NCBI RefSeq assembly: GCF_042683125.1
Contig: NZ_JBHUIY010000005.1
Location: 94,735-158,734 of the forward strand
Length of the DNA stretch: 64,000 nt
Direction: 5' to 3'
DNA from: Phaeospirillum tilakii
GTDB lineage: Bacteria > Pseudomonadota > Alphaproteobacteria > Rhodospirillales > Magnetospirillaceae
Both the position numbers and the translations under genes were made by a program. Shown one piece after another: positions 9,121-17,589 of the stretch. The notes under the pieces were generated by a model. It had not been told where the DNA came from. It ran no database searches and saw nothing but the letters and a program-made list of their open reading frames with translations. The stretch's first letter is position 1, and the number at the start of each line of letters is the position of its first letter.

Positions 9121-10764
9121 TTGGCCTGCCGCTTTCATCTCGACATCCTCGGTCTGGGCGACTGGCTGACCCTGGTTGGCTGGGCGGTTTCCCCCGCCGA
9201 CCCGATCCTCCGCCTCGGCCTCGCCTGGGACGACCGGCCCGATGCCTGGATCCCGGGCGAATACGGCCAGCCCCGCCCCGACGTCGCCACCGCCCGGGGC
9301 GGCGATCCCGCCTGCGGCTTCCGCATCGCCGGGGTGCCGGCGGTGCCGGGGCGGGTCTACCGCCTGTCGGCGCTTCTGGCCTCGGGCCGGCGCTGGTCGC
9401 GGCCGCTGCTGCGACTCGCCGAGCGGCGGGGCGAAATCGTCTGCGAGCGGCTCGACGGCGGGAGCGGCCCGCCGCTGACCCGGCTGGCGCCCCGGGGGCT
9501 GACCCCGTCGCTCGGCCACCTCCTCGCCCGCTACCGCCCCGACCGGCCCGCCGCGCCGTCCCTGTCGCGGCCGGTGCTGATCCTGGTGGCGATCTACCGC
9601 CGCGCCGACCTGCTGGCGCCGTTCCTCGACTCGCTGTTCGCCCACACCACCTCGCCGTTCCGGCTGGTGCTGATCGACGATGGCGGCGCGGATCCGGCGG
9701 TGACCGCGCTGCTGGCCAAGGCCCGCGCCCGCGACGACCGGGTCGAGGTGATGACGCTGGAACGCAATGGCGGCTTCGTCGAGGCGGTGTCGCGCGGATT
9801 CGAATCCTGGCGCGGCGAGCATGTGGTGCTGGCCAACAGCGACACCGTGCTGCCGCCCGGCTGGCTGGAACGGCTGGTCGGGCCGCTCGACCGCGATCCC
9901 GCCCTCGCCTCGGCCACCCCTTACGCCAATGCCGCCCAGATCTGCGGCTTCCCCGCCATGCCGGGCGACAATCCGCTTTATCTTGGCCTCGACGCCGCGG
10001 CGATCGACGCCGTCTTCGCCGGGCTCGACGCCGAGGGAATGCTGATCGACCTGCCGACCGGGGTCGGGTTCTGCATGGCGATGAGCCGCCACGCCTTGGC
10101 CCGGATCGGCTTTTTCGAGCGCGGCACCTTCGGCGCCGGCTATGGCGAGGAAAACGACTGGTGCCGCAGGGCCGCCGCCCTCGGCCTGCGCAACGTGCTG
10201 GTGCCCAACCTGTTCGTCTACCACCAGCACGGCGCCTCGTTCCCGTCCGAGCTCAAACGGCGCCAGATCGAACGCAATCTGGCGATCCTGAGCGAACGCT
10301 ATCCCGATTACCCCGGCGCGGTGCGCGACCACATCCTGGCCGATCCCGGCCTGGGCTGGCGCCGCTTCGCCGCCTTCCTGCTCGCCGCCCGCGCCCATCC
10401 CGACGGCGCCCTGCTCACCCTCAGCGGCGCCGACAGCCCCGGGGCGGCCCTGCGCGAGCGTCTCGCCGCCGCGAGTGAGGCCGGGCGGCCGCTGGCCAGC
10501 GTCACCCGGCGCGGGCTGGGCTTCGCCATCACCCTCGCCTGGGCCGAGGGCTGGCTGGAACTGCCGCTGCTGTCGCTCGGCGATCTCGCCGCGCTGCGGC
10601 GCTGCTGCCCGGTCGGCAGCGTGCTGGTCGGCGACCTCGCCGCCGCACCGTTCCCCGTCACCCTGGCCGGGTATGGCGACGAAGTGCTGGGGCCGCTGCC
10701 GGCGCCCTCGCCGCTCGACCGCGCCCTCGGGGCCGGAGCGGGGGTGGCCATCTCTTCTTTGTGA
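9121..10764 (+). CDS. GT2-family glycosyltransferase with N-terminal GWA module
   Basis: 547 residues. The start is TTG 9121, supported by GGAGA 8 bases upstream and by the protein beginning immediately with the conserved module. Residues about 1-105 form a beta-rich domain with LVGWAVSP, resembling the GGWAID region of the upstream fusion protein. Residues about 150-400 are a GT-A fold: PVLILVAIYRR, LIDDGGADP, NSD(T) near 240 as the metal-binding motif, and YHQHGASF near 370. The last 100 or so residues are extra and unassigned. A glycosyl (perhaps rhamnosyl) transfer in surface polysaccharide synthesis fits family and context. Its stop codon TGA 10762 opens repeat element A2. Confidence 0.85.
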   Translation: MACRFHLDILGLGDWLTLVGWAVSPADPILRLGLAWDDRPDAWIPGEYGQPRPDVATARGGDPACGFRIAGVPAVPGRVYRLSALLASGRRWSRPLLRLAERRGEIVCERLDGGSGPPLTRLAPRGLTPSLGHLLARYRPDRPAAPSLSRPVLILVAIYRRADLLAPFLDSLFAHTTSPFRLVLIDDGGADPAVTALLAKARARDDRVEVMTLERNGGFVEAVSRGFESWRGEHVVLANSDTVLPPGWLERLVGPLDRDPALASATPYANAAQICGFPAMPGDNPLYLGLDAAAIDAVFAGLDAEGMLIDLPTGVGFCMAMSRHALARIGFFERGTFGAGYGEENDWCRRAAALGLRNVLVPNLFVYHQHGASFPSELKRRQIERNLAILSERYPDYPGAVRDHILADPGLGWRRFAAFLLAARAHPDGALLTLSGADSPGAALRERLAAASEAGRPLASVTRRGLGFAITLAWAEGWLELPLLSLGDLAALRRCCPVGSVLVGDLAAAPFPVTLAGYGDEVLGPLPAPSPLDRALGAGAGVAISSL

Positions 10765-10830
10765 TGTGGGCTCCGCCCACGCCCGCCAAGGGCCGCAAGG
10801 CCCTTGGAACCCTTCGATGGTCGGGCACGG
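10762..10830 (+). repeat. Palindromic repeat family A, copy 2 (left arm only)
   Basis: Starts with the same TGATGTGGGCTCCGCCC as copy 1, with the stem CCAAGGGCCGCAAGGCCCTT and a tail TCGATGGTCGGGCACGG. The centre of copy 1 carries the complementary GCGCCCGACCATCGA, so the two copies are related through their middle. The right arm is missing. The TGA is the stop codon of the GT2 gene. It separates that gene from the convergent sodC. Confidence 0.8.
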
Positions 10831-10877
10831 AAAGGCCGGTCAGCTTGGGCGCGGGCAGCGGTCGCGCGAGGAGTGGC

Positions 10878-11432
10878 TTACGGCACCACCCCGCAGGCGA
10901 TGCGGGCGCCGCCGCCGCCGAGCGGCTGAGGGGCGTCGGCGTAGGTATCGCCGCCCTGGTGGATCACCACGGCATGGCCGGGCAGGTCGGCCAGATGCAG
11001 GCGCGGCGCCCGCAGTGGCGCGGTGGCGGTGCCATCGGCCGCCACCTCCAGCCGGGGCAGGTCGCCACGATGGCCCGGTTGCTCCGGGCCGCGATGGGCC
11101 CCGCTGGCGTCGGGGTCGAAATGGCCCCCGGCGGCCAGGGCGGCACCGCTGTGCCCGTCCTTGACCGCCGGCGCGCAGCTCGGGAACTGGTGCAGGTGCA
11201 GGCCGTGCGGCCCGGGCGGCAGGCCGCGCAGCGCCGGGACCAGCACCAGCCCGTCCGGGCCGTCGCTGGCGGTCAGGGTGCCGAGCGGGGCGCCGACGCC
11301 CTCGGGGCTGACCCCACGGATCGGGATCACGATCTCGGCCGCCGCCCAGGCCGGGGGCGGCACCAGCAGCGGGGCCAGGGCCAGGCCGGCCAGCAGGCCG
11401 AGGCCGGAAACGGAAGCAGCGAAACGGATCAT
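10878..11432 (-). CDS. sodC: Periplasmic Cu/Zn superoxide dismutase
   Basis: 184 residues from ATG 11432, preceded by GGAGGAG. A Sec signal peptide occupies about residues 1-31 (cleavage after AWA). The mature domain carries the SodC ligands: GLHLHQF (copper histidines), a disulfide cysteine in PSCAP, HSGAALAAGGHFDP (bridging and zinc histidines), HRGDLP, HAVVIHQGGDTYAD and a final RIACGVV with the second disulfide cysteine. Dismutates superoxide in the periplasm. It is a single-gene unit, 101 bases downstream of the beta-lactamase gene on the same strand, possibly co-transcribed. Confidence 0.95.
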   Translation of the reverse strand: MIRFAASVSGLGLLAGLALAPLLVPPPAWAAAEIVIPIRGVSPEGVGAPLGTLTASDGPDGLVLVPALRGLPPGPHGLHLHQFPSCAPAVKDGHSGAALAAGGHFDPDASGAHRGPEQPGHRGDLPRLEVAADGTATAPLRAPRLHLADLPGHAVVIHQGGDTYADAPQPLGGGGARIACGVVP

Positions 11433-11533
11433 GCCGGGTCTCCTCCGCACCATCGCGCCGCCGCGCGGCGCCCTCTCCCCCAGATGGGAGCGGCGGCGAA
11501 GACCCGCCAAGCCCTGACTTTGGCAGGGGGGGA

Positions 11534-12403
11534 TCAGGCGGTGGCCGCCGCCGCCACCGCCGCGAGGACCGCGTCGCGCCCCTCGGGCGGCAGCGGACTG
11601 CCGGTCAGGGTCACCGCCAGGATGATCGGGGCGCGGCCGGGCGGAAAGATCACCGCGATGTCGTTGCTGGTGCCGTTCTCGCCGCTGCCGGTCTTGTCAC
11701 CGGCGCTCCAGCCGGTGGGCAGGCCGGCGCGGATGCGGGCACCGCCGGTGCGACAGGCCCGCATCCAATCGAGCAGCCGGGCGCGCGAGGACGCGGACAG
11801 GGTCTCGGCACCGAACGCCAGCCGTTCGAGATCGGCCGCCAGCGCCGCCGGGCTGGTGGTGTCGCGCGGGTCGTCGCGCCCGGCCTGATTGAGGTCCGGT
11901 TCCCAGCGGTCGAGCCGGGTCACCCCGTCGCCGAGGCCGCGGGCGAAATCGGTCACCGCCGCCGGCCCGCCCAGCGCCGCCACCAGCAGGTTGGCGGCGG
12001 TGTTGTCGCTGTCGATCATCGCCGCCGCGCACAGGGCGTCGAGCGTGACACCGTCGCCGCCGGCCTGGGGCCCGGTCACCGGCGAATAAGCCACCAGCGC
12101 CTCGCTCCCGAAGCGGATCCGCCGGGCCGGATCCTCCCGCCCCTGATCGACCCGGGCCAGGATCGCGGCGCAGATCAGCAGCTTGGCCAGACTGCACAGC
12201 GGAAAGCGCTCGTCGGCACGGTGGCCGAGGCTGGTGCCGTCGGCGAGATCGCGCCGCGCCACCCCGAGCCGGCCGCCGCTGCCGGCCTCGATCCGGGCCC
12301 AGGCCGCCCGCATCGACTCGCCCGCCGCCCGCGCCCGGCCGGCGCCGCCGACGAGGCCGGCCCCGGTGGCCAGCAGAAAGCCGCGCCGGTTCAGTCCGAT
12401 CAT
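11534..12403 (-). CDS. Class A serine beta-lactamase, probable Tat substrate
   Basis: 289 residues from ATG 12403. N-terminus has NRRGFLLATGAG, a twin-arginine signal, cleaved near residue 27 (ARA-A). Family motifs are complete: Ser71-x-x-Lys74 (CSLAKL), Ser132-Asp133-Asn134, Glu168 in WEPDLN, and Lys237-Thr-Gly. Cys70 precedes the catalytic serine, but there is no matching cysteine after KTG as in carbapenemases with a C69-C238 bridge. It hydrolyses beta-lactams in the periplasm; the spectrum cannot be read from sequence. No mobile element flanks it, and codon use matches the neighbours, so it looks like a resident chromosomal gene. It is divergent from luxR. Confidence 0.93.
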   Translation of the reverse strand: MIGLNRRGFLLATGAGLVGGAGRARAAGESMRAAWARIEAGSGGRLGVARRDLADGTSLGHRADERFPLCSLAKLLICAAILARVDQGREDPARRIRFGSEALVAYSPVTGPQAGGDGVTLDALCAAAMIDSDNTAANLLVAALGGPAAVTDFARGLGDGVTRLDRWEPDLNQAGRDDPRDTTSPAALAADLERLAFGAETLSASSRARLLDWMRACRTGGARIRAGLPTGWSAGDKTGSGENGTSNDIAVIFPPGRAPIILAVTLTGSPLPPEGRDAVLAAVAAAATA

Positions 12404-12671
12404 GATGGTCCCTCCGCTCTTCCGCCGCCGGCGATCCGCGATCGCGGCGATGTCGGGGGCGATAGCCGCCCAACAGGATTTATCCGTGGCATCGAACCCC
12501 GCTAAAATGGAAAAATCATCGTTACGGTTGCTCCGCCGACGGGGCCGGGTACAATTTACCCCACGCCGGCCGGGAAAGCGGCGGTGATCCGCTCCCGGCC
12601 CGGGCTTCCGGTCCCGCCGGGCGCGACGGGATGCGTGCCGACGCCGTTCATTCCGCAGACGGGAGATCAGC
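12404..12671. promoter_or_regulatory. Divergent promoter region between beta-lactamase gene and luxR
   Basis: 268 bases, locally AT-richer than its surroundings around 12470-12530. It contains a perfect inverted repeat GGGTA-CAATT-TACCC at 12547-12561, a candidate operator or promoter element. It does not resemble the dyad upstream of luxI. GGGAGA at 12661 serves as ribosome site for the luxR GTG start. Confidence 0.4.
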
Positions 12672-13415
12672 GTGGACGTTTCGGACTTCATCGAACGGAC
12701 CAACGACCTCGACAGCCCCGACGATCTTTTCCTGCAATTCAAGAAAACGATCGGAGAGTTCGGATTCGGCAGCTGCCTGTTCGCCGGCGGCAGCACCGAC
12801 CTGATGTTCCGCACCCGCTACAACATCGAATCCGCCACGCCGATCATCCTCAACCACTATCCCGACGCCTGGACCAGCCATTATCTCGAGCAGAACTACA
12901 TCGAGATCGACCCGGTGTTCGCCCGCATCAAGCGGCAGTGGGAGCCGGTGATCTGGGACGACCTCGCCACCCGCAAGATCGGCGCCGCCGAGAAGAAAAT
13001 GATGCACGAGGCGCGCGAGGCCGGCCTCGGCAACGGCGTCAGCTTCCCGTTGCACGGCCCCGACGGCGACAATTTCATCATCAGCATGGCCAGCGACCTG
13101 ACCCCCGGCAGCCTGATGCTGCGCCGCCACTACCCCTATCTGCGGCTGATCTCGGCCCAGTTCTTCCTGGTGTTCAACGATCTGTGGCGCAAGGGGGCGG
13201 CGGCGCGCGGGGCGATCCCCCACCTGACCGCGCGCGAACGGGAATGCCTGCAATGGACCGCCCACGGCAAGAGCGCCTGGGAGATCGGCGCCATCCTGCA
13301 CATCTCCGAAGCCACCGTCCGTTTCCACCTCGCCAACGCCTTCGTCAAGCTGGGAGCCCAGAACCGGATCAACGCCATCGTGCGCGGCATCCGCTGGGGC
13401 CTGATCGCGCTGTGA
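12672..13415 (+). CDS. luxR: LuxR-family acyl-homoserine-lactone-responsive regulator
   Basis: 247 residues from GTG 12672 with GGGAGA 5-10 bases upstream. The autoinducer-binding domain (about residues 20-160) retains the invariant ligand residues Trp67, Tyr71, Asp80, Pro81 and Trp95, all offset by ten from the TraR numbering, plus Gly122. The GerE-type helix-turn-helix (about residues 185-235) has LTARERECLQW and SEATVRFHLANAF. A ligand-responsive DNA-binding regulator, followed 110 bases later by the cognate synthase. All key residues are present, so it is not a solo or degenerate regulator. The TGA stop is followed by a short sequence related to repeat family C. Confidence 0.94.
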   Translation: MDVSDFIERTNDLDSPDDLFLQFKKTIGEFGFGSCLFAGGSTDLMFRTRYNIESATPIILNHYPDAWTSHYLEQNYIEIDPVFARIKRQWEPVIWDDLATRKIGAAEKKMMHEAREAGLGNGVSFPLHGPDGDNFIISMASDLTPGSLMLRRHYPYLRLISAQFFLVFNDLWRKGAAARGAIPHLTARERECLQWTAHGKSAWEIGAILHISEATVRFHLANAFVKLGAQNRINAIVRGIRWGLIAL

Positions 13416-13448
13416 TACCGCCCGGCCCGACCGGCATCGGGGCCTTCC

Positions 13449-13466
13449 CCTAGCAGAGTCGCTAGG
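13449..13466. promoter_or_regulatory. Candidate lux box upstream of luxI
   Basis: Perfect dyad CCTAGC-AGAGTC-GCTAGG (6-bp arms, 6-bp spacer, 18 bp), 60 bases before the luxI start. LuxR-type regulators bind 18-20 bp inverted repeats in this position. A second, hairpin-like dyad GCCCGA-AAA-TCGGGC lies just downstream at 13476-13490, probably in the transcribed leader. Confidence 0.6.
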
Positions 13467-13525
13467 ATGTCCCGCGCCCGAAAATCGGGCTTGCTTCCCC
13501 GGCGTTCAGCACTGGGGGAGTGGTC

Positions 13526-14170
13526 ATGTCGGTCGATATCTTTACCTGGGAAAATGCTCACCTGTTCGGCGATGCCCTGCCGAGCCAGCATCGCCTGCGC
13601 CGCAAACTGTTCATCGAGCGGCAGAACTACACCGTTCCCGTCTATCGCGACCTCGAATACGACCAGTACGACACCCCGGCCGCGACCTATGTGGTGCGGC
13701 GGGACGAGCAGGGGGTGGTCCGCGCCGTCAACCGGCTGATCCCCACCCCGCTGCCCTACATGATCAAGGATCTGTGGCCCGACCTGATCGAGACCGGACC
13801 GGTGCCGGCCGACTGGGCGGTGTGGGAAAGCAGCCGCTTCGGCGTCGACAACGAGCTCGACCCGGAAACCCGCGACCGCTACCTGGGCGAATTGCTGTGC
13901 GGGGTAATCGCCTTCGGCCTGCAACAGGGCGTCTCCTGGTTCGTCGCGGTGCTGACCTATCCGCTGATCAAACGCTCGCTGATCGCCTCGGGGGTCGATG
14001 TCGAGATCCTCGGCCGGCCCCGCGCGATCGGCGGCTGTCCGCCGGCGGCGCCGATCCGGGTCAATGTCAGCCAGGCCTCGATCGACGAAATCCGCCGCCG
14101 CAAGCGTCTGTCCGGGCCGATCATCAGCCCGCTGTCCCTCACCGCCGGCCAGGGAAGGATCGCCGCATGA
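13526..14170 (+). CDS. luxI: Acyl-homoserine-lactone synthase (LuxI family)
   Basis: 214 residues from ATG 13526, with GGGGGAG just upstream; a GTG at 13520 is less well placed. LuxI residues are present: Arg26, Phe29, Glu44/Asp46/Asp49 in EYDQYD, Arg70, Glu101 and Arg104 in WESSRFGV. The usual tryptophan (Trp34 in LuxI numbering) is Tyr35 here, in ERQNY. Uses S-adenosylmethionine and an acyl donor to make the autoinducer; acyl-chain specificity cannot be predicted. Its last codons overlap the start of the next small gene (ATGA), indicating a luxI-orf-orf operon under the candidate lux box. Confidence 0.93.
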   Translation: MSVDIFTWENAHLFGDALPSQHRLRRKLFIERQNYTVPVYRDLEYDQYDTPAATYVVRRDEQGVVRAVNRLIPTPLPYMIKDLWPDLIETGPVPADWAVWESSRFGVDNELDPETRDRYLGELLCGVIAFGLQQGVSWFVAVLTYPLIKRSLIASGVDVEILGRPRAIGGCPPAAPIRVNVSQASIDEIRRRKRLSGPIISPLSLTAGQGRIAA

Positions 14171-14358
14171 AGAAGAAAAGCCACAGCCGGCGCGACACCG
14201 GGCGCCGCGACGAGGTCGCGCTGTCGATCGGGGAGGCGCTGATCTTCCTGCGCGGCGAGGCGATCGCCGTCGGCCTCGACGATCTGGCCCAGAGCCTGTC
14301 GCGTTCGATCGACACCGCCACCCAATCCGCCAAAACCAATGTTGCCGGCATTTTCTGA
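14167..14358 (+). CDS. Small unknown protein translationally coupled to luxI
   Basis: 63 residues, starting at ATG 14167 in a 4-base ATGA overlap with the luxI stop. Very basic N-terminus (about residues 1-14, many Lys/Arg), then a predicted amphipathic helical region, SIGEALIFLRGEAIAVGL, and DDLAQSLSRSIDTA. No signal peptide or membrane segment. I do not recognise a family. The tight coupling makes expression with the autoinducer synthase likely, so the protein would be induced at quorum. Confidence 0.65.
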   Translation: MKKKSHSRRDTGRRDEVALSIGEALIFLRGEAIAVGLDDLAQSLSRSIDTATQSAKTNVAGIF

Positions 14359-14374
14359 AGACGGGATCCGAGAG

Positions 14375-14572
14375 ATGAAGAATGAACGCGAATCGACCGG
14401 AAGCGAGATCATGCTCGAATCCGCCCGCACCCGGCTGTGGGAAGCGGTGCGGATGATCCGGGGCCTCGACATCGACACCGACGAGGTCCGGCTGTTCGAG
14501 GCGCTGGTGCAGGGGGCCGAGCAGATCATCGACGACAACATCAAGCTGTTCCTCAAGCGCAAGCTCAATTAG
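14375..14572 (+). CDS. Small unknown helical protein, third gene of the luxI operon
   Basis: 65 residues from ATG 14375, preceded by GAGAG and 16 bases after the previous stop. It is predominantly helical and acidic in the middle (IRGLDIDTDEVRLFEALVQGAEQIIDDNI) with a basic tail. No known domain recognised. An in-frame upstream start at 14339 would overlap the previous gene and lacks a ribosome site. The size, helical character and position suggest a partner of the preceding 63-residue protein; this is inference only. Confidence 0.65.
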   Translation: MKNERESTGSEIMLESARTRLWEAVRMIRGLDIDTDEVRLFEALVQGAEQIIDDNIKLFLKRKLN

Positions 14573-15070
14573 GGCCGGTCCAACGGCGGGACCGGACCGA
14601 GGCCGGGTGGGCCATCCCCGGCCCGACGGGTGGGGCGCGTCCCCACCGAACGGCAAGGTCAGCCCGGGTGAGGCGACAATCGTCGCCGCCCCTCCGGCGA
14701 CAACCGCCCCGACGACAGGGACCGGGGCAACAAGCCGGCCCAGTCCGGCGCCGTCCTCGCCGCGCGATGGTTTTCCCACGACTGAGAGGATACACGGCAA
14801 AAGGGCAACCCGCGCACGCCCTCATTTCCCTCCACACCAGTCCTTCTTGGGAAGACCAAAGTTTTCGTTTTCAAATAGCAAGACTGGCTGAGAACATCTC
14901 ATTTTCTCCACGGGCGGTGGAGCCCCGGGTGATCACCCCATGCGCGCGGGATTATCGCGCCGTCTTCGCCGCATCGCCGGATCCGCGCGTGTTTCCCTTG
15001 CCCACGGACCGGCCCGGGATTTAGATTTCTCCACAAGAATTTGGGGTTGGGGTTCATTGTGGATGCGGTC
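14573..15070. other. Gene-free stretch between luxI operon and histidine kinase
   Basis: About 500 bases with no credible coding frame. It holds a perfect 7-bp stem CCGGTCC/GGACCGG at 14575-14595 directly after the luxI operon (possible transcript end, no T tract), a GGCGAC/GTCGCC dyad at 14672-14687, and a locally AT-rich segment at about 14830-14910 that may contain the promoter of the kinase gene. No RNA gene recognised. Confidence 0.5.
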
Positions 15071-16837
15071 ATGGGATATCGGTCCGCACGGCGTTTGATT
15101 GCCGCCCTGTCGCTGGCGGTGGTGGTGGCGGCCTGGCTGGCGGCCGGGCTGTGGCTGCGGCGCGACTATCAGGAAACCCGCCAGGACGGTCTCGACCATC
15201 TGGTCCGCACCAGCCAGCTCACCGCCGAACATCTGCGCCGACTGCTGTCGGTGGCCGATCTCGCCCTCGACAATCTCGAACCGGCGCTGGCCGCCGGCCA
15301 GCCGCCCGGCGCGGCGTGGGAGGTCGCCCTGCGCTTCGTCGGGGTGGTCGGCGACGCCGACTGCCTGTCGCTGGTGGCGGCGATCGACCACCAGGGCCAC
15401 ACCATCCGCCTGTCCGGGAGCAACGAGGGCGAGGCGCTGCCGCTGCCCGCCGCGCTGACCGCGCGGGCGTCCGGCAACCGGATCAGCGTCGGCGCGCCGA
15501 TCCGCACCCCGGGCGAGGGGCGCTGGATGATTCCGCTGGTGCGGCGGGTGAACACCCCCAACCATCCGGTCGCGCTGCTGGTGGCGGCGATCGATGTCGC
15601 CGCGCTGGAGCGGATGTATGACGGGTTCCGCCGTCACCAGGGCGGGGCGATCACCCTGTTCAATCTCGACGGCGCCCTGCTGGTGCGCTCGCCGCCCTGG
15701 CCGGGCACGCTCGGCCTGTCGCTGCGCGACCATCCGCTGTTCCAGCGCCATGCCGGCCGCGCCCGGCAACTGACCGTGACCACGGTATCGCCGGTCGATG
15801 GCAGCGAGCGGGTGGTGGCCTTCACCATGGCCGAGCCCTATCCGGTGGCGGCGGCGGTGTCGATGACCGACGAGGAACTGCTGGCGCCGTGGTGGGGACG
15901 GGTCCGCCTCGTCCTCGCCTTCCTCGGCGGCGCCACCCTGGTGGTGCTGGGCGGGGCGACATTGATCCTCGGCCTGCTGCGCCGGCTGGCGGGCGAGGCC
16001 CACGGGCTGGAGCGCCGGGTCGAGGCCCGCACCGCCGAACTGCGGCGGATGATCGACCGCCGCCGGGTGTTCCTCGCCTCGCTGTCGCACGAGCTGCGCT
16101 CGCCGCTCAACGTCATCCTCGGCTTTTCCGAGGCGCTGCTGGCCGGGCTGCACGGCCCGCTCGGGGCCGGCGCGCGCGGCTACCTGACCGACATCCACCG
16201 CTCCGGCAAGCTGATGCTGGCGCTGGTCAACGACCTGCTCGACGGCGCGGCGATGGAGGCCGGCGGGCTGCGGCTCGATTTCGCCCCGGTCGATCTGGCC
16301 GATCTGGTCGGCGAGGCGACGACGATGATCGGCCAGCAGGCCGCCGCCCACGGCAGCACCGTCTCCAGCCGGATCGAACCGGCCGGTTTGCGGCTGTCGG
16401 CCGACCGCCGCCGGCTGCTCCAGGTGCTGCTCAATCTCGGCACCAACGCGGTCAAATATGGCGGGCGCGACTGCCGGATCGAGATCTCGGCCCGCCTCAC
16501 CCCCGACCAGGGCTGCCGGATCGAGGTGACCGATTCCGGGCCGGGAATGAGCGAGGACGAGATGGCGATGGCGCTGACCCCGTTCGGCCGCGCCGACGGC
16601 AGCCGCGGCATCGAGGGCACCGGGCTCGGCCTGCCGCTCGCCGCCGGGCTGTGCGCCCTGCATGACGGCCGGCTGACCCTGCACAGCCGCCCGGGGGCCG
16701 GCACCCGGGTCGAGATCCTGCTGCCCCCCGCCCGGGTGCTGCCACCGTCCGAGCGGACCGGCCGCACCCCGACCGGGACCAGCCCGGCGCCCTGGCCAAT
16801 GGCTGAGGCCACGCCGGCCGCCGCAGGAAATGATTGA
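15071..16837 (+). CDS. Membrane histidine kinase with periplasmic Cache-like sensor
   Basis: 588 residues from ATG 15071 (GTG 15059 is an in-frame alternative; both have weak ribosome sites). First membrane segment about residues 8-28, periplasmic sensing region of about 240 residues with Cache character, second membrane segment about 278-302, then HisKA with the phospho-acceptor in ASLSHELRSPLN and a HATPase domain with NLGTNAVKY (N box), DSGPGM (G1) and GTGLGLPLA (G2). Autophosphorylates on His and should pass phosphate to a response regulator; none is adjacent, so the kinase is orphan in this window. There is no HAMP domain between membrane and HisKA. Confidence 0.9.
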   Translation: MGYRSARRLIAALSLAVVVAAWLAAGLWLRRDYQETRQDGLDHLVRTSQLTAEHLRRLLSVADLALDNLEPALAAGQPPGAAWEVALRFVGVVGDADCLSLVAAIDHQGHTIRLSGSNEGEALPLPAALTARASGNRISVGAPIRTPGEGRWMIPLVRRVNTPNHPVALLVAAIDVAALERMYDGFRRHQGGAITLFNLDGALLVRSPPWPGTLGLSLRDHPLFQRHAGRARQLTVTTVSPVDGSERVVAFTMAEPYPVAAAVSMTDEELLAPWWGRVRLVLAFLGGATLVVLGGATLILGLLRRLAGEAHGLERRVEARTAELRRMIDRRRVFLASLSHELRSPLNVILGFSEALLAGLHGPLGAGARGYLTDIHRSGKLMLALVNDLLDGAAMEAGGLRLDFAPVDLADLVGEATTMIGQQAAAHGSTVSSRIEPAGLRLSADRRRLLQVLLNLGTNAVKYGGRDCRIEISARLTPDQGCRIEVTDSGPGMSEDEMAMALTPFGRADGSRGIEGTGLGLPLAAGLCALHDGRLTLHSRPGAGTRVEILLPPARVLPPSERTGRTPTGTSPAPWPMAEATPAAAGND

Positions 16838-16924
16838 CGCGCTGGCCGCGTGCCCGCAGAACTGAGGTTCGCCCCGCACCGGCCTGGCCGCTGCGGCGGC
16901 GCGCGTTCGGTTCGGAGGGGGAAG

Positions 16925-17395
16925 ATGACGTTCGACAAGATGTCCCGCATGGTCGTCGGCGGCTGCATCGGCGCCCTGATCGGAGCGGCCTCGATCGCCC
17001 CGATGTACATGTTCATCGCCTCGGTCGGCATGGTGCCGGCCAGCCCCTGGCGCAACGTGTTCATTTTCGCGATCCTGTGCCTGCCGCTGCTGATCGTCGG
17101 CGCGGTGGCGGAGCGCCACGAGGGCCAGGATCAGAAGAAATGGCTGCGCCGGGTGGTGCCGTTCTGCCTCGGCTCGGCCACCCTGGCGGCGCTGGCCTGC
17201 GCCGCCCCCGCCTTGGTCACCAACGAGGTCAAGACCGACGCCTCGGTAATCTGCTTCCTGTCGTTCGGCTGGATGGCGGGGATGCAGGGCGGGTTCTTCC
17301 TGCTGCTGTTCCGCGACGAGGTCCGCCGTCAGGACGAGGAGGCCGACGACGCCGCCACCGGTCCGATCCCCGGCCGCCTGCCGCCCTACTGGTGA
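16925..17395 (+). CDS. Small four-helix membrane protein, unknown
   Basis: 156 residues from ATG 16925 with GGAGGGGGAAG upstream. Hydropathy by eye gives four membrane segments at about residues 8-32, 43-60, 78-96 and 107-126, separated by a charged loop (ERHEGQDQKKW) and followed by an acidic, proline-containing cytoplasmic tail. No family recognised. It lies 87 bases after the histidine kinase on the same strand and could be transcribed with it. Confidence 0.7.
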   Translation: MTFDKMSRMVVGGCIGALIGAASIAPMYMFIASVGMVPASPWRNVFIFAILCLPLLIVGAVAERHEGQDQKKWLRRVVPFCLGSATLAALACAAPALVTNEVKTDASVICFLSFGWMAGMQGGFFLLLFRDEVRRQDEEADDAATGPIPGRLPPYW

Positions 17396-17589
17396 TTTGC
17401 CGCGCCGCCCGGCCGCCCCACGGCGGCCGGTGACGGCCGCCGCGACCGGCCGGGGGTCCGCCCCCCGGCCTCCCTCCCCCTTCGTCGTCCCCCACGTTCC
17501 GCGCCCCCGCCGCCGGACGCGGATCGGTCGTGGTCATATCCCTCTTCTCTCCTCGCGCGCCGCGCTTCCCTCGCTCCCGCAAATGCGCT

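Noticed and set aside
11534..12403. Beta-lactamase as part of a mobile resistance island
   Set aside because: No IS, integron or recombinase nearby and codon use matches the host; looks like a resident gene.
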